64,000 bases of DNA from Cellvibrio fontiphilus_A (GTDB lineage Bacteria > Pseudomonadota > Gammaproteobacteria > Pseudomonadales > Cellvibrionaceae), in the NCBI RefSeq assembly GCF_042646205.1, contig NZ_JBHRTF010000006.1:434001-498000 (forward strand). Direction: 5' to 3'. Position numbers and translations under genes: made by a program. Position 1 is the stretch's first letter. Each line of letters opens with the position of its first letter. The notes under the pieces are model-generated. The model did not search any database and was not told the DNA's origin. It saw nothing but the letters and a program-made list of their open reading frames with translations. Below, piece by piece: positions 1 to 9,415 of the stretch.

Positions 1-1389
1 AGTCGCGTATTGGGTGGCGACGGTTTAATTGAAAACTACATTGCGATTTTTACCGATATTTCCGAGCGCAAAAAATCGCGTGAGCGGCTCGACTTCCTTG
101 CGCATCACGATAGCCTTACCGAATTACCTAATCGCACCTTGCTCAATGATCGCCTGGAAATGGCAATCAATACTGCCAAGCGGCGCGAAGAAAAAGTAGG
201 GCTGCTGTTTATTGATTTGGATCGGTTTAAAAATATCAATGATTCACTTGGCCATGCGGCAGGTGACCAAATTCTGCGACAAACAGCCAAACGGCTAAAA
301 AATGTGATTCGCAATGACGACACGGTTGCCCGCTTGGGCGGCGATGAATTTGTGGTGTTATTACCGCGGGTGCAAGACGAGCGAAGCCTTGCGGAGGTCG
401 CGATTAAAGTGCGCGAGGAATTATTAAAACCCTATTCAGTAGAAGAAATGCCCTTACACCTCAGCCCGAGTATTGGCATTGCGGTGTACCCCGATGATGG
501 CGATTCACCCAGCGAGCTGATTAAAAATGCTGACGCGGCTATGTATCTCGCCAAGGAAAAAGGGCGCAACAATTATCAATTTTATACACCGCTATTAAAT
601 TCCCGCACATTGGATCGCCTTAAGCTGGAATATGACCTGCGTATGGCATTGGAACTGGGCCAACTTGAGTTGCATTACCAGCCGCAGGTGGATGCCCATA
701 ACCAGCGGTTATACGGTGCAGAAGCGCTTATTCGTTGGCGACACCCCGAGCGCGGGTTGATTCCACCCAACGATTTTATTCCCCTGGCGGAGGAAATAGG
801 CCTGATTATTCCTATCGGTAATTGGGTCATCGCCCAGGCGGCTCACCAGCTGACCTTGTGGGAGCAGGCAGGTGTTGCACCTGTAGTTGTCAGCGTCAAT
901 ATCTCTGCATTGCAGTTTCACCAACCCGGATTTTTGGAGGAAGTACAAACCATCATGCTCGCGGCAGGTGCTGCGCCCCATTCGCTGGAGCTGGAGCTGA
1001 CGGAGAGTATGTTGATGAGTGATATGGATACGTCCATACAGGTATTGCAGCGTTTTCGTGATCTGGGTTACCGCATCGCTATTGATGATTTTGGTACGGG
1101 CTTTTCCTGTTTGAATTATTTGCGCCGCTTGCCGGTAAATATTTTAAAGATCGATCAATCCTTTGTTCGTGACATGCAATCCGATGAGGCTTCGCTGGCA
1201 ATTGTCAGCTACATCATTCGGCTCGCACAGTCACTGGGTATGGATACCATTGCGGAAGGGGTAGAAACCGAACACGAACTTTCACTCTTGTTGAATGAGG
1301 GGTGTAAGTTGGTTCAGGGTTATCACTTTTCCAAAGCCTTACCGCCAGCGCAATTTGATGCCTGGCTAACCCAGTGGTCAGCAGCTTAG
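1..1389 (+). CDS. PAS-GGDEF-EAL c-di-GMP turnover protein (5' end outside window)
   Basis: The reading frame is open from base 1, so this is the C-terminal 462 codons of a longer protein. It begins in the last strand of a PAS/PAC domain (IFTDISERK), followed by a GGDEF domain (about residues 30-190) with an intact GGDEF motif and an RxxD inhibitory site (RNDD) five residues before it. A complete EAL domain follows (about 205-455), with EALIRW, an LTES glutamate, DDFGTG, LKID and EGVE. Both domains look catalytically competent, so the protein could make or degrade cyclic di-GMP; hybrid proteins of this type often act mainly as phosphodiesterases, and the sequence cannot decide. The N-terminal sensor is not visible. 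A TonB-dependent receptor starts 76 bases downstream on the same strand and may be co-transcribed. Confidence 0.93.
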   Translation, partial: SRVLGGDGLIENYIAIFTDISERKKSRERLDFLAHHDSLTELPNRTLLNDRLEMAINTAKRREEKVGLLFIDLDRFKNINDSLGHAAGDQILRQTAKRLKNVIRNDDTVARLGGDEFVVLLPRVQDERSLAEVAIKVREELLKPYSVEEMPLHLSPSIGIAVYPDDGDSPSELIKNADAAMYLAKEKGRNNYQFYTPLLNSRTLDRLKLEYDLRMALELGQLELHYQPQVDAHNQRLYGAEALIRWRHPERGLIPPNDFIPLAEEIGLIIPIGNWVIAQAAHQLTLWEQAGVAPVVVSVNISALQFHQPGFLEEVQTIMLAAGAAPHSLELELTESMLMSDMDTSIQVLQRFRDLGYRIAIDDFGTGFSCLNYLRRLPVNILKIDQSFVRDMQSDEASLAIVSYIIRLAQSLGMDTIAEGVETEHELSLLLNEGCKLVQGYHFSKALPPAQFDAWLTQWSAA

Positions 1390-1465
1390 GGTTTGCTGCC
1401 ACTGACTGGCATGATTTGGGTCCGGTGTTTTTATGCCCGGTAATATTGACGTGGAGAATTCCATT

Positions 1466-3496
1466 ATGGTGATCAAACCAAAGGCTTATCAGTTACAGCG
1501 CGGCTTGTTGGCATTAGTTTGTATGCTGTGTATTAGCGCGCGTGCTGACGATTTTGCCTACCTTGAACTGAGCCTGGAGCAGCTGTTGGAAACACCGGTA
1601 ACCGGCTCAACACTGACGGAAGAGTCGCTGAAAACCGTGCCGGCAGCCGTATCGGTTTTCACCCATGAGCAGATTGAACGCCTGGGTGTGGATTATCTCC
1701 ACGAACTCCTGGGCTTGGTGCCTGGTTTCCAATTTAATCGCAATGCCAATTCCGGTTTGGCCTACACCTACAGTGCCCGCGGTCGCCGCACTACACACGT
1801 CTCGCTGGAAGTGTTGTTATTGGTGGATGGCAAACCGTTTAATGACCCGCGTGGCGGCAGCCCGGATGTCACAATGCCACTGTTTCCTCTGGCGCAGGTG
1901 GAGCGTGTGGAAGTTATTCGCGGCCCCGGCTCGGCGGTGTACGGCAGCTCTGCCTTTACCGGTGTGATCAACATTATTACGCGCAAACAGCAAAAGGCCC
2001 TCGCGGTAGGCCTTGGCAGTGAAGAGCGCCGTGCAGTGGATGCGCTTTGGAGTCATGCGGGTGATGAATGGGTGGCCGACGCTTATTTACATGCGTATGA
2101 AGACAAGGGCCAGGCGCTGGGCATCACCGACAGCTTTACTCGTTTGCCTTTGCAATCCGAAGACCCGCGCCGGGTGATTAACATGGACCTAGGGCTAGGG
2201 CATGGAAAAACCCTTGTTGACCTGACGTATTACCGCGGTGAATCAGAAGATTTTTATTTGTCAGAAAATACGGCCAATGAAGTAAATGATCATGCGCGGG
2301 AATTATGGAATCTGAGTGTCGATCAGGGAATTGAATGGACTCCCGCCATTAAGTCCAATTTGTCGCTAAGTTATCAGCGATTTACATTTGAGCTGGAGGG
2401 TTTTGTTCAGGGGTCCGGAGCATTAGCGGCGGTCAGCCTGCCCAGCAGTACCGATCCGTTTCGGATTCAGGCAACACAAGCTGGAGAGAGTTACCGTTTA
2501 GCCTACACCACTGATTGGACTATCGATGCGCAATCCAGCGCTCAATGGGGCCTGCAAGCTGCGCGTCATGAAGAAATAGAAGCCCGCGCTTACAGCAACT
2601 ACAACCTGGTGCAACTCATCCAGCGACAATTCCCCATCACTTATTACGGCGCAATGAGTGAGCGCACCCCCCTTGGTATTTCCGGTTCACAGGAAACCAT
2701 GGGGATTCATGGACAATACATTCGCAGTTTGCGCGACACCACCCGTTTGACGATTGGTGGCCGGTATGATGATTACTCGGATGTGGATGCGCGCTTCAGC
2801 CCGCGCCTGGCATTGGTGGAGCAACTTAGCGATACCTACACCTTGAAACTCTTGTACGGCGAGGCTTTCCGTGCGCCTAGCCTTGCGGAAACGGCTTTTA
2901 TTAACAACCCAACCCTGATTGGCAACCCTGATCTTCGCCATGAAATTGTAAAAACCTGGGATTTGATATTAATGGGCAATTGGCGCGCTACCAGCCTGAG
3001 CGCCGGTGTATTCCAAAACAGTTACAAACATCCCATAGTCACCGGGTTTGTGGGCAATACCCGAACCTATGTGAATGGCGATAGTGAACGCAGCGAAGGT
3101 CTGGAAATTGAGTGGCTGCAAAAACTGGGCGATCGCTGGTCGGCGCGCAGCAGCTACACCTACATGGATCTGCCGGACACGGCTTTTCGCGAAGCAGAAG
3201 CACTTGCTTCGGTTGAGCTTAACTACGCGGCCCATCGATGGAACTGGAACCTCGCTGGTATTTACCAAGGTGAGCATGAAGCACCGGCAACAGCCACTAC
3301 CAGAACAACATTGGATAAATTTTGGGTGTTGAATACCCAGTGGCGCTACCGTTTTGCAAATAGTTACGACCTGAGTCTCCAGGTTAAAAATCTGCTGGAT
3401 GAGGATTACGCAACGCCCTCACAAGGTGTCGGTAAGTTAGCAGGTGTCCCCAGTCGTGGGCGCGAATTGACAGCGGAAATTGAATGGCATTGGTAA
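1466..3496 (+). CDS. TonB-dependent outer-membrane receptor
   Basis: A 676-residue receptor with a Sec signal peptide (hydrophobic LLALVCMLCISARA), a plug domain (about residues 45-160, including VERVEVIRGPGSAVYG and a VINIITR strand) and a 22-strand-type barrel with the usual late motif KNLLDEDYA, ending in an aromatic residue. The ATG at 1466 is chosen over one at 1433 because GGAG lies at 1453-1456 with good spacing and the signal peptide then begins normally. It takes up a ligand across the outer membrane using TonB-ExbBD energy. The ligand is not identifiable; the size and plug resemble cobalamin, siderophore or small-molecule receptors rather than the 900-1000 residue polysaccharide type. 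It follows the GGDEF-EAL gene closely and ends at a strong terminator. Confidence 0.9.
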   Translation: MVIKPKAYQLQRGLLALVCMLCISARADDFAYLELSLEQLLETPVTGSTLTEESLKTVPAAVSVFTHEQIERLGVDYLHELLGLVPGFQFNRNANSGLAYTYSARGRRTTHVSLEVLLLVDGKPFNDPRGGSPDVTMPLFPLAQVERVEVIRGPGSAVYGSSAFTGVINIITRKQQKALAVGLGSEERRAVDALWSHAGDEWVADAYLHAYEDKGQALGITDSFTRLPLQSEDPRRVINMDLGLGHGKTLVDLTYYRGESEDFYLSENTANEVNDHARELWNLSVDQGIEWTPAIKSNLSLSYQRFTFELEGFVQGSGALAAVSLPSSTDPFRIQATQAGESYRLAYTTDWTIDAQSSAQWGLQAARHEEIEARAYSNYNLVQLIQRQFPITYYGAMSERTPLGISGSQETMGIHGQYIRSLRDTTRLTIGGRYDDYSDVDARFSPRLALVEQLSDTYTLKLLYGEAFRAPSLAETAFINNPTLIGNPDLRHEIVKTWDLILMGNWRATSLSAGVFQNSYKHPIVTGFVGNTRTYVNGDSERSEGLEIEWLQKLGDRWSARSSYTYMDLPDTAFREAEALASVELNYAAHRWNWNLAGIYQGEHEAPATATTRTTLDKFWVLNTQWRYRFANSYDLSLQVKNLLDEDYATPSQGVGKLAGVPSRGRELTAEIEWHW

Positions 3497-3538
3497 TCAA
3501 TCCAAGTCACTTTTAGCCTCACAATAGCCTGAAAAATG

Positions 3539-3571
3539 AAAAGCCGCCCTGTTTATCACGGCGGCTTTTTC
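3539..3571 (+). terminator. Rho-independent terminator after TonB-dependent receptor
   Basis: GCCGCC at 3543-3548 pairs with GGCGGC at 3560-3565, extended by flanking A and T bases, and is followed by a T run. It lies 42 bases after the receptor stop codon. Confidence 0.85.
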
Positions 3572-3786
3572 GTATGGGGCTAGTAGGGGTGTTGAGCCAT
3601 ATGAAATTACCCTTTTCAATTTATTCGAGAGTGAGGCCATTGTTCAGCAAGGATTGATATGAATAAAACTGTTAATTTTAAGTTTCAACGTGAATTAAAT
3701 TAATGTAGTGTTGAGGCTTATGGTTGAACACAAAGCTCATCCATATTCTTTGTACGCTCGCCCGTTATCTGAAGAGTTTTATCGCC

Positions 3787-4701
3787 ATGATTGAAATCCG
3801 CCATTTAAAAACCCTGCTTGCCCTGCGGGAGACCGGAAGCCTGGTGGAAGCTGCAGAGCGTTTGTTCCTCACCCAATCGGCGCTTTCGCATCAGTTAAAA
3901 GAGCTTGAGGCGCGGGTGGAGTGCGAGTTGTTTATCCGCAAGAGCCGGCCTTTGCGATTTACAGAGGCCGGCAAACGGCTGTTGTTATTGGCGGAAGAAG
4001 TCTTGGCCAAGGTCAGTGATGCTGAGCGCGATGTTAAAAAACTGGTACATGGCGAAGCTGGGCGCCTGTATATGGCAATTGAATGCCATAGCTGTTTTAA
4101 CTGGTTAATGCCTACCATCGATGTGTATCGCAACCAGTGGCCTGCCATTGAGTTGGATTTTTCTGGCGGCTTTACGTTTGAGCCCCTGCCAGCCCTTGCG
4201 CAGGGCGAGATAGATTTGGTGATCACGTCGGACCCTCAGGAGATCAGGGGAATCCAGTATGTGCCACTGTTTGGTTACGAGATGCAGATCGCCCTGGCCA
4301 ATCATCATCCGCTTGCACAAAAAGATTTTTTGCTGCCGCAGGATTTGGCAGAGCAAACATTGATTTGTTATCCGGTAAATCGTAACCGGTTGGATGTTTT
4401 TACCCGTTTTTTAACCCCGGCTGCTATCGAACCAGCTGCGGTGCGCACATCTGAATTAACCTTGATGATGGTGCAATTGGTGGCAAGTGGCCGCGGTGTT
4501 TGTGCACTGCCGAATTGGGTGGCCGCTGAATATGTGGCGCAGGGGTTAATTAGTGTGCGCTCTGCGGGCAAGGCTGGAATATGGCCAACACTGTATGCCG
4601 CAGTGCGCGACGAGTATTTAGCGCTGCCTTACGTACAGGAGTTTTTGGCGCTTGCCAAAGGCCACTGTTTGAAAAATCTGAGCGGTGTGCAGGCTATTTG
4701 A
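3787..4701 (+). CDS. metR: LysR-family methionine regulator MetR
   Basis: A 304-residue LysR-type regulator. The N-terminal winged helix (MIEIRHLKTLLALRETGS, then TQSALSHQLKELE) and the effector domain follow Escherichia coli MetR almost motif by motif: FIRKSRPLRFT, AIECHSCFNWL, TFEPLPALAQGEIDLVITSD, YPVNRNRLDVF and LYAAVRDEY. MetR activates methionine-synthesis genes such as metE with homocysteine as co-inducer. The ATG at 3787 is preferred to an upstream TTG at 3724 because it matches the family N terminus. No met structural gene lies nearby, and I found no clear TGAA-N5-TTCA MetR box in the 290 bases upstream. It is convergent with the minus-strand signalling operon downstream. Confidence 0.92.
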   Translation: MIEIRHLKTLLALRETGSLVEAAERLFLTQSALSHQLKELEARVECELFIRKSRPLRFTEAGKRLLLLAEEVLAKVSDAERDVKKLVHGEAGRLYMAIECHSCFNWLMPTIDVYRNQWPAIELDFSGGFTFEPLPALAQGEIDLVITSDPQEIRGIQYVPLFGYEMQIALANHHPLAQKDFLLPQDLAEQTLICYPVNRNRLDVFTRFLTPAAIEPAAVRTSELTLMMVQLVASGRGVCALPNWVAAEYVAQGLISVRSAGKAGIWPTLYAAVRDEYLALPYVQEFLALAKGHCLKNLSGVQAI

Positions 4702-4732
4702 ATTCATCAATTAATGTTCTATCGCTTGAGTT

Positions 4733-7240
4733 TTAAAAGGCTGTTTGCTCGCTTGCAGCAATCAGTTGTTGTTGAATAAATTGTTCAAGTTCGGGCGCGG
4801 GCAGGGGGCGTGCAAAATAATAGCCCTGACCAAAATCGCAACCGCGCGCATGGAGAAAATGCCGTTGTTGTTCCTCTTCAATACCCTCGCCAACAATTTG
4901 CATGGGAATAATTCTGTTGAGCCCTATGATGGCATTCACCATTTCATCATGTTCCTTACCGGTGCCAATCAAGCTCACAAATGAGCGATCAATTTTGAGA
5001 TATTGAGGGGCAAAGCGCAGTATGTAACTGAGTGACGAGTAGCCTATGCCAAAATCATCCAGCGATATTTTTATGCCTAGCGCTTTAAGTTCATTGATTT
5101 GTTTTAAATTGTTTTCGGTATTTTCCAAAAACATTTGTTCAGTGATCTCAATAGTGATCTGATCGCCCATTAACTGATATTGCGCCAGCATATTTTCAAA
5201 TTGTTCCACCAGGTCCTGCTGCATAAATTGCCGTGCCGATACGTTAATCGACATGTTGATAGCCATTCCCTGTTTTCGCCAGTGTGCGAGCTGGCGACAG
5301 GCTTCGTTAATAATCCATTTACCAATTGGCAAAATTAAACCACTTTCCTGAGCGTAAGGAATAAATTCGTCAGGGGCAACACGCCCGCGTTGAGGGTGAT
5401 TCCAACGTATCAGTGCCTCCGCCGAGGTCACCTTATGGGTGTCCAGGTCAATCACTGGCTGATAGTGCAATTCAAACTCATTGTTAATAATTGCTTTGCG
5501 TAAATCTGCATCAAGCTGTAAACGGTTGTGGACATATTCAGTTAACTCTTTGCGATAGAGTTGATAACAGCCTCGACCGCGAGCTTTGGCGTCATAGAGT
5601 GCGCTATCGGCATTGCGCAATAAAGTTTTGGCATCATCACCATCGGTAGGGTAGAGCGCGATACCAAAGCTCATGCCAACATGAATACGGTTTTTACCCA
5701 AGCGTATGGGGCGGTGAATTTTTTGTAACAGTTTATCTGCGACCGAAACCACCGCTTCAAAACGCGGTATATCCGGCAACAGAATCACAAACTCGTCACC
5801 ACCCAAACGACAAATGACATCTTCATGGCGCAAGCATCGCTCCAGTCGCCGCGCGACTGTTTTCAGTAAAATATCGCCTGCTTCATGCCCCAGCCCATCA
5901 TTAATTTGTTTGAAATGATCCAGATCGCCAAATATCACTGCAAAGGGTGCCATGGTACGGCTGGCTTTACGAATTAAAAAATCAATCTCCCGATTCATTT
6001 TTTCGCGGTTGCCAAGCCCGGTCAGGCTGTCGAAGTGAGCCAATTTTAATAGCTGGTGTTCGTAACGTTTTCGCTCAGACAAATCATAAATCTGTAATAG
6101 ATAACAAGGCTCGCCTGAGAACTCTTTGATAAAGGCAGCATTAATCATCACCGGTATATGGGTGCCATCATAAGCCTGGAAGCGGGTTTCATATTGGGTG
6201 AATAGTTTGTTGTCCAGGTAAAGTTTTTCTAATTCAATGAGTGCACTAGTGATGTCTTCAGGGTTAAAAAGATCACCAATTTTCATTAGCGATTTGGTTG
6301 GGGGCGTGTCATCAAATAGTAGTGCGTCATAACCTAATAAGTGACGTAACGCAGGATTGGTTTGGATAATTTGCCCCTGCATATTAATCAGTACCATCCC
6401 GAGTGGCGCGTAATCAAAAGCGGCGTGAAATAATTGTTCACTGTAAGCCAGTGCCAAACGGGTGGATTCCATCTCATTAATATCGGTATTTGTTCCCAGC
6501 CAACGTATTACTTTTCCCTGCTCATTTTTTTGGGGAAGCGCGCGGGTGTCAAACCAGCGGTAGATACCATCGTGTCGGCGGATGCGAAATTTGACAAACA
6601 TTTCCTGTTTGTCTTCAACGGCTTTTTTCCAAACACTGGCAAGATAATCCCGATCATCCGGGTGTACTGCATTGATCCAGCCGCTGCCTATTTGTGCTTG
6701 TTGCGTAACGCCTGTGTAATCGCACCAGCGTTGGTTCAGGTAGTCGCAGTCGCCTTCCGGTGTGCAGGTCCATGCCAAATGCGGCAGGCCTTCGGCCAAA
6801 TTGTGAAAGCGAGCCAGATCTTCTTGTTGTAGGCGCGCTTGCTCTGCCCAAGCAAAACTGGATTCAAGGGTGTTAATTAAAGTATCGGTATCCAGCTGGC
6901 GTTTGGGTATGTAATCAAACGCACCCTCACGCATCACATCGGCAATAATTCGCTCATCGCTGTTACCGCTGATCATAATCACGGGGGTTGGGTTTTGTTT
7001 GTGATGTTTTATTTCCTGCAGCAGTTCAGTGCCAAGGCTATCTTGCAGGCGATAATCCAAAATGGCGCAATCAAATTGTTGCTCGGCGATCAGCTTAAGA
7101 GCCTGCTGCGCGGATGTAGCAGTTGTTACTGTGATATTCAGTGCACCTTTGCGCAGTAGTCGTTTTATTTTTTCTGCATCGACATCATCGTCCTCAATGA
7201 CGAGTAACGATACCGGGCGGACAACAGTCGTTACCTGCAT
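4733..7240 (-). CDS. REC-PAS-PAS-GGDEF-EAL response regulator
   Basis: An 835-residue cytoplasmic protein. The REC domain (about 10-130) has the acidic cluster EDDD, phosphoacceptor Asp62 (AILDYRL) and the conserved lysine in DYIPKR. Two PAS domains follow (about 140-260 and 270-390), then GGDEF (about 395-560) with intact GGDEF and an RHED inhibitory site, then EAL (about 570-830) with EALIRW, EITEQ, DDFGIG, LKID and EGIEEE. Both c-di-GMP domains look active. FimX has a similar layout but degenerate catalytic motifs, so this is not FimX. It is the third gene of an operon with a PAS-PAS kinase and a single-domain receiver, 49 bases after the latter, so its REC domain is probably the output of that phosphorelay. 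The ATG has AGGA upstream. Confidence 0.93.
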   Translation of the reverse strand: MQVTTVVRPVSLLVIEDDDVDAEKIKRLLRKGALNITVTTATSAQQALKLIAEQQFDCAILDYRLQDSLGTELLQEIKHHKQNPTPVIMISGNSDERIIADVMREGAFDYIPKRQLDTDTLINTLESSFAWAEQARLQQEDLARFHNLAEGLPHLAWTCTPEGDCDYLNQRWCDYTGVTQQAQIGSGWINAVHPDDRDYLASVWKKAVEDKQEMFVKFRIRRHDGIYRWFDTRALPQKNEQGKVIRWLGTNTDINEMESTRLALAYSEQLFHAAFDYAPLGMVLINMQGQIIQTNPALRHLLGYDALLFDDTPPTKSLMKIGDLFNPEDITSALIELEKLYLDNKLFTQYETRFQAYDGTHIPVMINAAFIKEFSGEPCYLLQIYDLSERKRYEHQLLKLAHFDSLTGLGNREKMNREIDFLIRKASRTMAPFAVIFGDLDHFKQINDGLGHEAGDILLKTVARRLERCLRHEDVICRLGGDEFVILLPDIPRFEAVVSVADKLLQKIHRPIRLGKNRIHVGMSFGIALYPTDGDDAKTLLRNADSALYDAKARGRGCYQLYRKELTEYVHNRLQLDADLRKAIINNEFELHYQPVIDLDTHKVTSAEALIRWNHPQRGRVAPDEFIPYAQESGLILPIGKWIINEACRQLAHWRKQGMAINMSINVSARQFMQQDLVEQFENMLAQYQLMGDQITIEITEQMFLENTENNLKQINELKALGIKISLDDFGIGYSSLSYILRFAPQYLKIDRSFVSLIGTGKEHDEMVNAIIGLNRIIPMQIVGEGIEEEQQRHFLHARGCDFGQGYYFARPLPAPELEQFIQQQLIAASEQTAF

Positions 7241-7289
7241 ATTAATTTTTCATCCTGAGTCAACAATTAATAAAGGCACTTATTGGTTG

Positions 7290-7721
7290 TTAATTGGGAA
7301 GGCTTACTGTTGAACGATAGCTTTCCAGTAAAGAGGCAAGTTTTGAAAATTGTGGGCCAACGGATGACTTGACCAGATAGCCTGCAATATTTTCCTCATA
7401 AGCGCGCACACGATCTGAATCTGCATCTGATGTGGTTAATACAAAAATAATACTGTTGTGCAAATTTTTGTCGCTGCGAACTTCATGTAAAAATTCAAAG
7501 CCGTTCATACGCGGCATGTTCAGATCGAGTAGTACCAAATAGGGTTTTTCAATGCTCAGGTGAGGGTGAACCGAGCGCAGTATTTCCAGCGCTTCAACAC
7601 CATCGCGTGCCAGTGTAATGGGGAAATCCACTGCATTTTTGCGCAGGCTGCGAACAACGGATTCAGCGGAGACATCGTCATCATCTACCAACAAAATATT
7701 GATTTTTTGTTCACTAGTCAT
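7290..7721 (-). CDS. Single-domain response regulator (CheY/Rcp-like)
   Basis: A 143-residue stand-alone receiver domain with no output domain. Visible motifs are the acidic pocket LLVDDDD, phosphoacceptor Asp in LVLLDLNMP, TTSD, and the lysine in GYLVKS. The DLNMPRMNGFEFL block and an insert after the first helix are typical of the Rcp1-type receivers paired with phytochrome-like or PAS kinases. The start codon at 7721 lies inside the end of the kinase gene (8-base overlap ATGACTAG, with AGGAAAG upstream), which indicates translational coupling. It is likely a phosphate shuttle or sink between the kinase and the REC-GGDEF-EAL protein encoded next. Confidence 0.9.
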   Translation of the reverse strand: MTSEQKINILLVDDDDVSAESVVRSLRKNAVDFPITLARDGVEALEILRSVHPHLSIEKPYLVLLDLNMPRMNGFEFLHEVRSDKNLHNSIIFVLTTSDADSDRVRAYEENIAGYLVKSSVGPQFSKLASLLESYRSTVSLPN

Positions 7722-9177
7722 CGATATCTTTCCTCGGGAAGCGCGGCCACCATACATGAAAACTGCAGCCCGGTTGGTCGCTATTGCTGATAAGTTCAAT
7801 TTGCCCGCCATGGCTCTCGGTTAGTCGCTTTGCCAGTGCCAAACCAATTCCGCTACCACTGGAATGCTGTGTGTTTAAGGTTTGGAATAAACGGAAAACC
7901 CGCTCTTGCGCAATTTCGGGAATGCCAGGCCCATTATCGATAACTTTAAACAGGCAATAACTTCCGCTCGGCTCTGCACTGAGTGTGATTTCAGGTTGAG
8001 TGCCGTGATGATGTTTAAGTGCGTTGGAAAAAAGGTTGCGAAGCACTGTTTCCAGGGGCGTTTTTGCAGCAAAAATTTCGGCAATGCGAATATCTTGTTT
8101 AATGGAAAAGTGCGCTGGTACAGGGTGCATCTCGATAATATTGGAAATTAAATCAGGCACATTCACGGCGGTAGATTCTTTATGTCGCCTGCCTGCGCGT
8201 GCATAAAGTAATAAATCCTCAATCAAGCGTTCCATGCGCCCGATTCTAATTTTGATGCGCCCAATATTGTTGGTAACAGACTCAGGTACATTTTCGCCCA
8301 AATCTTCGGCAATCCACTCAACCAGATCGGCAATGCCGCGCAGCGGTGACTTTAAATCGTGAGAGGCAACATAGGTGAACTCTTCCAGGTGGGCGTTGGC
8401 TTGTTTGAGGTTAAGCTCCAGGCGTTTGCGTTGGGAAATATCTGTAACCACTGCCAGTGTCATTCTGCCAGCGTCCGTTTCAACCGGGCTCAGGCCAATT
8501 TCGATGGGAATCTCAGTACCATTTTTATGGCGGCCAGTTAAATCCCGTCCCAAACCCATAGGTCTGAGCGAGGGGGTTTGTACATATCCCTCGCGTAATT
8601 TTTGATGCCCATCCCGGTAGCGCTCGGGCAATAAAACATCCATGGATCTACCCAGTAGTTCGTCTTTGTCGTACCCGAACAGAGCGAGCAGGCTGGGGTT
8701 TATTAATTGAATAACACCCTTGTCATCCACCAGCAGCTGACCATAGGGCGATGCGTCGATGACAGCGGAAAGGCGCTCCTCAAGCTGTTTGCGCCGGGTG
8801 ATGTTGACGATGGTCGCGACAACCAGATGTTCACCGTCGGCTACCAATGGACGGAGGCCGATTTCGAGCGGAAATTCGCTGTTGTCCTTGCGTTTGCCGT
8901 AGAGATCGCGGCCGGCACCCATGTAGCGAGTGGAGGGTTGTTGTAAATAACTTTGGCGCAGGCTTGCGTGATTGCCGCTGAATCGGTCAGGCAGGAGCGT
9001 TTCTATGTTTTGGTTGAGCAATTCATGTCGGGCATAACCGAATAATCGCTCTGCTTCGGCATTGATATAACTGATGCTGCCATCTTGTCTCGCGACAATA
9101 ATGCCTGCGGGAACTGCATCCAGTAATTCGCGGGTGAAATCATTGCCTGATACTTGGTGGTCTTCCTGATTGAGCAT
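7714..9177 (-). CDS. PAS-PAS sensor histidine kinase, soluble
   Basis: A 487-residue kinase with no membrane segment. Two PAS domains (about 12-130 and 135-250) are clearly internal duplicates: both carry a G-x-GRDL-x-G-x2-K sequence followed by an E-[FI]-P-[LI]-EIGL block. A HisKA domain follows with the phosphoacceptor His in VASHDLKSPL, then a HATPase_c domain with N box (NLFSNALKHH), G1 (DNGPGIPE) and G2 (GSGIGLALAKR). The architecture resembles phytochrome-type kinases that use stand-alone receivers. The ATG at 9177 is chosen over a TTG at 9264 because the PAS domain begins soon after it and a GGAG/GGGG stretch precedes it. The PAS signal, such as oxygen, redox or a ligand, is unknown. 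First gene of the three-gene operon. Confidence 0.9.
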   Translation of the reverse strand: MLNQEDHQVSGNDFTRELLDAVPAGIIVARQDGSISYINAEAERLFGYARHELLNQNIETLLPDRFSGNHASLRQSYLQQPSTRYMGAGRDLYGKRKDNSEFPLEIGLRPLVADGEHLVVATIVNITRRKQLEERLSAVIDASPYGQLLVDDKGVIQLINPSLLALFGYDKDELLGRSMDVLLPERYRDGHQKLREGYVQTPSLRPMGLGRDLTGRHKNGTEIPIEIGLSPVETDAGRMTLAVVTDISQRKRLELNLKQANAHLEEFTYVASHDLKSPLRGIADLVEWIAEDLGENVPESVTNNIGRIKIRIGRMERLIEDLLLYARAGRRHKESTAVNVPDLISNIIEMHPVPAHFSIKQDIRIAEIFAAKTPLETVLRNLFSNALKHHHGTQPEITLSAEPSGSYCLFKVIDNGPGIPEIAQERVFRLFQTLNTQHSSGSGIGLALAKRLTESHGGQIELISNSDQPGCSFHVWWPRFPRKDIDD

Positions 9178-9365
9178 CTTGCCCCGGCTCCGTGTATTGA
9201 TGCCTATACGTTGTATTGCTGCGCTGTAATACAGCTGAGTATAGGTGGCAGGCGTTAAAACCAAGAAAGGCGGGGGTCAAAAAATCTTATTTTTTAAGAG
9301 TTTTTAGTCATAAAAATAAATTTATGATGCAGGATTGTGGGCAGGGATTTTTGTTATCGCACTAT

Positions 9366-9396
9366 AAAAAATGCCAGCGCGAGGCTGGCATTTTTA
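9366..9396 (-). terminator. Rho-independent terminator of tpx
   Basis: ATGCCAGC (9371-9378) pairs with GCTGGCAT (9384-9391), with A runs on one side and T runs on the other. It can act in both directions and directly follows tpx on the minus strand. Confidence 0.85.
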
Positions 9397-9415
9397 GCTG
9401 GCGTATGGCTGCTTG

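Noticed and set aside
3600..3786. MetR box (TGAA-N5-TTCA) upstream of metR
   Set aside because: Candidate TGAA and TTCA elements exist, but with the wrong spacing or order.
4733..7240. FimX identity for the REC-PAS-PAS-GGDEF-EAL protein
   Set aside because: FimX has degenerate GGDEF and EAL motifs; here both are canonical and there are two PAS domains.
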